Of a DNA stretch of 10,000 nucleotides, positions 7,357 to 10,000 are shown piece by piece. This stretch comes from Chrysomallon squamiferum (taxonomy: Eukaryota; Mollusca; Gastropoda; Neomphalida; Peltospiridae): positions 21,073,131 to 21,083,130 of the forward strand of contig CM022677.1 in NCBI GenBank assembly GCA_012295275.1. The letters are read 5' to 3'. Both the position numbers and the translations under genes were made by a program. The notes below the pieces were generated by a model. That model had not been told where the DNA came from. It saw only the letters and a list, made by a program, of their open reading frames with translations, and searched no databases. The first letter of the stretch is position 1, and the number at the start of each line of letters is the position of its first letter.

Positions 7357-7548
7357 TAAATGGTGGATGGGGTATGTGGGCCAAAGTTAAAGAATCAAAG
7401 TGCAGTCAAACCTGTGGCTTAGGTGTTAGAGCTGTCACCAACGTTAGGCAGTGCAATAATCCGCCTCCAAGTATAGGCGGAACAACGTGCAAAGGATCGA
7501 CAACTAAAACTGATTTTAAAGATTGTGACCCTGGAATTGATTGTAATG
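7357..7548 (+). CDS. TSP1 domain exon A2 (192 nt, phase 1-1)
   Basis: This is the second type-A TSP1 exon, with acceptor tttaatgtttag and donor gtatgtc as in A1. It differs from A1 at eight bases by hand count. Five change the protein (Thr to Met in the W-x-x-W motif giving WGMW; Ser to Pro, Arg to Ser and Lys to Ile in the NPSPRKGG loop giving NPPPSIGG; Lys to Thr after CKGS). All six cysteines and CSQTCG are kept. An ATG-initiated frame beginning inside the exon at 7374 reads in the correct phase, but the true domain starts upstream at the splice acceptor and ends at the donor, not in the ATTT array. Confidence 0.93.
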
Positions 7549-7555
7549 GTATGTC

Positions 7556-7557
7556 AT

Positions 7558-7604
<47 letters not shown>

Positions 7605-7962
7605 TTTTTTTTTTTATGAGAATCCGCTTCTTTGTTTGTTTCTTTGTTTTTAATTATTTTAGTGAATGAGAACATATAATAAACAGTGACCCAGAAATGT
7701 TATAGATTTGCTAAATTTTCGTGAACTTTTTTATAGCGGAATTTAAACCATTTTTAGTTAACATGGAAATAAACACAGAAGAAATACTTAAGTTATAGTA
7801 AGGTATAAATCATTATCTTTCATCATCATCATGAACACTATCATCATATTTTTCTTCTTTTTCTTTAGATGATGTTTTTAGTTCCTTACATACTTACTTA
7901 ATTGTTTCTCCATGTTCCGATTCATATTTATTATTTAATTTTTATTATTTTTTATATGACAG
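7556..7962 (+). repeat. Intron: (ATTT)n and T run after the donor, then AT-rich DNA
   Basis: An ATTT array and a T run occupy about 7556-7615, starting seven bases after the donor. The remainder is AT-rich and homologous to the equivalent intron of cassette 1, for example tttatagcggaatttaa near 7730 and catagcggaatttaa near 5822. It has CATCAT and TTC-rich patches near 7820-7866 and no other exon. Confidence 0.82.
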
Positions 7963-7977
7963 ATCCGACTACGCGTG
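7963..7977 (+). CDS. 15-nt microexon M2 (phase 1-1)
   Basis: The 15 bases atccgactacgcgtg lie between tatgacag and gtaagctc and encode Asp-Pro-Thr-Thr-Arg with the incoming G. It is the paralogue of M1 at 6076-6090, with two silent changes and one His-to-Arg change. The downstream intron keeps the cactcagtatctc landmark. It links TSP1-A2 to TSP1-B2. Confidence 0.58.
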
Positions 7978-8269
7978 GTAAGCTCAATAACCATTTTTCT
8001 TTAAGTCACTCAGTATCTCGAAGAAAAGTTAAGTTATAAGTATCTGCCAATCTATACAACTGACTAGCCAAGAAACTAGAAAGTAAATATATATATATAT
8101 GTTTATATACATGGATAGATAGATATATACTTTTTAATGTGTGTACATGAGTGTGTAAGTGGGTGTTATCTGCTTGTGTATTGTGTATATGTATGTGTAT
8201 GTTGTATTTAAGGTTCTCTATGTCTGTGTCAAGCATATATATTTAAATATAATCTAAATTAATCGCTAG

Positions 8270-8461
8270 TAAACGGTGGATGGGGTACATGGGTCCAAGT
8301 TAGAGTATCAAGCTGCTCTAAAACATGTGACTCTGGTGTAAGAACTGTCACCAAAACTAGACAGTGCAATAATCCGATTCCAAGAAACGGAGGAAGCAAC
8401 TGCAAAGGACAGAAAAGAAAACTTGATACCATAGATTGTGACACGGGAATTAGTTGTCATG
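8270..8461 (+). CDS. TSP1 domain exon B2 (192 nt, phase 1-1)
   Basis: The acceptor is taatcgctag and the donor gtaagtc, a strong site. The protein begins VNGGWGTWVQVRVSSCSKTC and ends DCDTGISCHG, with all six TSP1 cysteines, W-x-x-W and the NPIPRNGG loop. As in B1, Asp follows the second cysteine, so the O-fucosylation consensus is not met. By hand count it differs from B1 at about 26 of 192 bases, many of them amino-acid-changing, against eight between the type-A exons of the same two cassettes. The minus-strand open frame over this exon is a shadow. Confidence 0.92.
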
Positions 8462-8481
8462 GTAAGTCTCTTATTTAGTCG

Positions 8482-8529
8482 TTTATTTATTTATTTATTT
8501 ATTTATTTGTTTGTTTGTTTGTTTGTTTG
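8482..8529 (+). repeat. (ATTT)n passing into (GTTT)n
   Basis: An ATTT array from about 8482 to 8507 turns into GTTT up to about 8529, beginning about 20 bases after the TSP1-B2 donor. The change of repeat unit suggests a point mutation that was then amplified. Confidence 0.88.
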
Positions 8530-8649
8530 ATTGTTTATTTATTAGTTGTCGATGTATGTCTTAGAATAAAAAAAAAAGAAATTATAATAATTATAATTAT
8601 CGTACTCATCATCATTGTCATTATTACTATTATTGTTATTATTGTTATA

Positions 8650-8761
<112 letters not shown>

Positions 8762-8762
8762 G

Positions 8763-8831
8763 CTGATTTTGTTGCTCTTGCTGGCATAAAAGAAATTGAT
8801 AGGAGGATAATCGCGGGTATTTGGGAAACAG
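8763..8831 (+). CDS. Linker exon L3 (69 nt, phase 1-1; 54-nt alternative)
   Basis: With the incoming G the exon reads ADFVALAGIKEIDRRIIAG and continues IWET to the donor at 8832. That donor (acag followed by gtatttatactgcat) is homologous to the donors of L1 and L2 (gtatgtaaactgcat), so it is preferred. A second GT at 8817, gtatttgg, would end the exon at 8816, giving exactly 54 nt like L1 and L2, also in phase 1. Both ends keep the frame, so alternative donor use is possible. The second half of the exon is unlike L1 and L2. Confidence 0.6.
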
Positions 8832-9045
8832 GTATTTATACTGCATCTTAATTTGGTTTAAATTAAATAATGAGCAGTTTCTTTGAGAATGTATTGTATA
8901 TGTTTGGTGTTTCGTATTAAATATACATATAAACGTCAGTATGAGTGCACATCTTGAATATCGAAACAATATAATGATGGAAATACTGACACATATATAG
9001 AGAGATGGACACACAGTCAAACATTCTGATGGATAGATGGATAGC

Positions 9046-9649
<604 letters not shown>

Positions 9650-9957
9650 GAATAAATAAAGAAATACAGCTTCAAAAAATATTTTATTAAATGCATGTAC
9701 CAGAACGAGAAAGAATACAGACTGAAGAAAAGAGACAAGGTGAATGAAAATAACCAGTAATCCCACAATGAATGTATTTTAATGTCTAGTGAATGGTAAA
9801 GAGACAAGGTGAATAAAAAAGAAATACAATTTAAAAAAATATTTTAGTAAATTCATGTACTAGAAGGAGAAAGAACACAGACTGAAGAAAAGAGACAAGG
9901 TGTATAGAAATAGCCAGTAATCCCACAATGAATGTATTTTAATTTCTAGTGAATGGT
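9650..9957 (+). repeat. 160-bp tandem duplication containing the TSP1 acceptor
   Basis: The segment from about 9650 to 9797 recurs at about 9810-9957 with a constant offset of 160 bases. Examples are actgaagaaaagagacaagg at 9721 and 9881, and tcccacaatgaatgtatttt at 9761 and 9921. Both copies end with ctag followed by tgaatggt, the acceptor and first eight bases of a TSP1 exon. In the first copy the exon breaks off after those bases into intron-like sequence; in the second it continues as a TSP1 domain. A further small piece, aaagagacaaggtgaat, at the junction (9798) also occurs inside copy 1 at about 9729. Confidence 0.92.
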
Positions 9958-10000
9958 CAGTGGAGTACGTGGGCCAAAGTCAGAGAATCCAGGTGCAGTG
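9950..10000 (+). CDS. TSP1 domain exon A3, partial at window end
   Basis: The acceptor is ttaatttctag. The first 51 bases read, with the incoming G, VNGQWSTWAKVRESRCS, the start of a TSP1 domain with the W-x-x-W motif and the first cysteine. WAKV-x-ES groups it with type-A exons (WAKVKESKCS), as expected at this position of cassette 3. It differs from A1 and A2 more than they differ from each other (GQWS instead of GGWG). The rest lies beyond the window. Confidence 0.88.

Overview
The window looks like part of a metazoan nuclear genome. It is AT-rich and crowded with long microsatellites (ATAC, GT, GA, ATTT and ATT types). Its coding capacity sits only in short exons bounded by GT/AG splice sites, and it carries a decayed Tc1-type DNA transposon. 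The microsatellite style, short introns and cysteine-rich EGF-like plus thrombospondin type 1 (TSP1) modules suggest a lophotrochozoan, probably a mollusc. That placement is an inference from style, not from a marker gene.

One host gene can be read on the + strand, and it is incomplete at both ends of the window. From left to right it has four 96-nt exons (763-858, 1048-1143, 2000-2095, 3140-3235), each encoding a 32-residue six-cysteine EGF-like module. A tandem array of larger cassettes follows. Each full cassette holds a short linker exon (54-69 nt), a 192-nt TSP1 exon of type A, a 15-nt microexon and a 192-nt TSP1 exon of type B. Cassette 1 is 3612-6554, cassette 2 is 6940-8461, and cassette 3 starts at 8763 and runs off the end, with its first TSP1 exon cut at 10000. 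Every intron is phase 1, so every exon is a symmetric 1-1 module that can be skipped, repeated or shuffled without breaking the frame. The readable coding sequence totals about 1.4 kb (about 470 codons). The product should be a secreted or cell-surface protein with an EGF-like stretch followed by repeated TSP1 domains. No start codon, signal peptide, transmembrane segment or stop codon of this gene is in the window, so its identity remains open.

The introns hold most of the other structure. There is a large ATAC array and a candidate tRNA-derived SINE (1144-1999), and a 62-bp minisatellite with degenerate relatives upstream (2096-3139). A roughly 1.46-kb Tc1-like element (about 3728-5190) lies in the linker-to-TSP1 intron of cassette 1, and its transposase reading frame (4022-5027) is broken. 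GA tracts of 104-135 bp occupy the same relative position in all three cassettes. ATTT arrays start within about 10-20 bp of the TSP1 donors, and ATT arrays form the 3' ends of the introns before the linker exons. A perfect 49-bp inverted repeat (6676-6724 and 6795-6843) is present only in cassette 2. A 160-bp tandem duplication just before the last TSP1 exon has copied that exon's acceptor and first bases, making a decoy splice site.

No RNA gene, CRISPR array or promoter could be supported. The region from 1 to about 760 shows no recognisable exon. All exon calls rest on splice-site consensus, phase agreement and similarity between the copies within the window.
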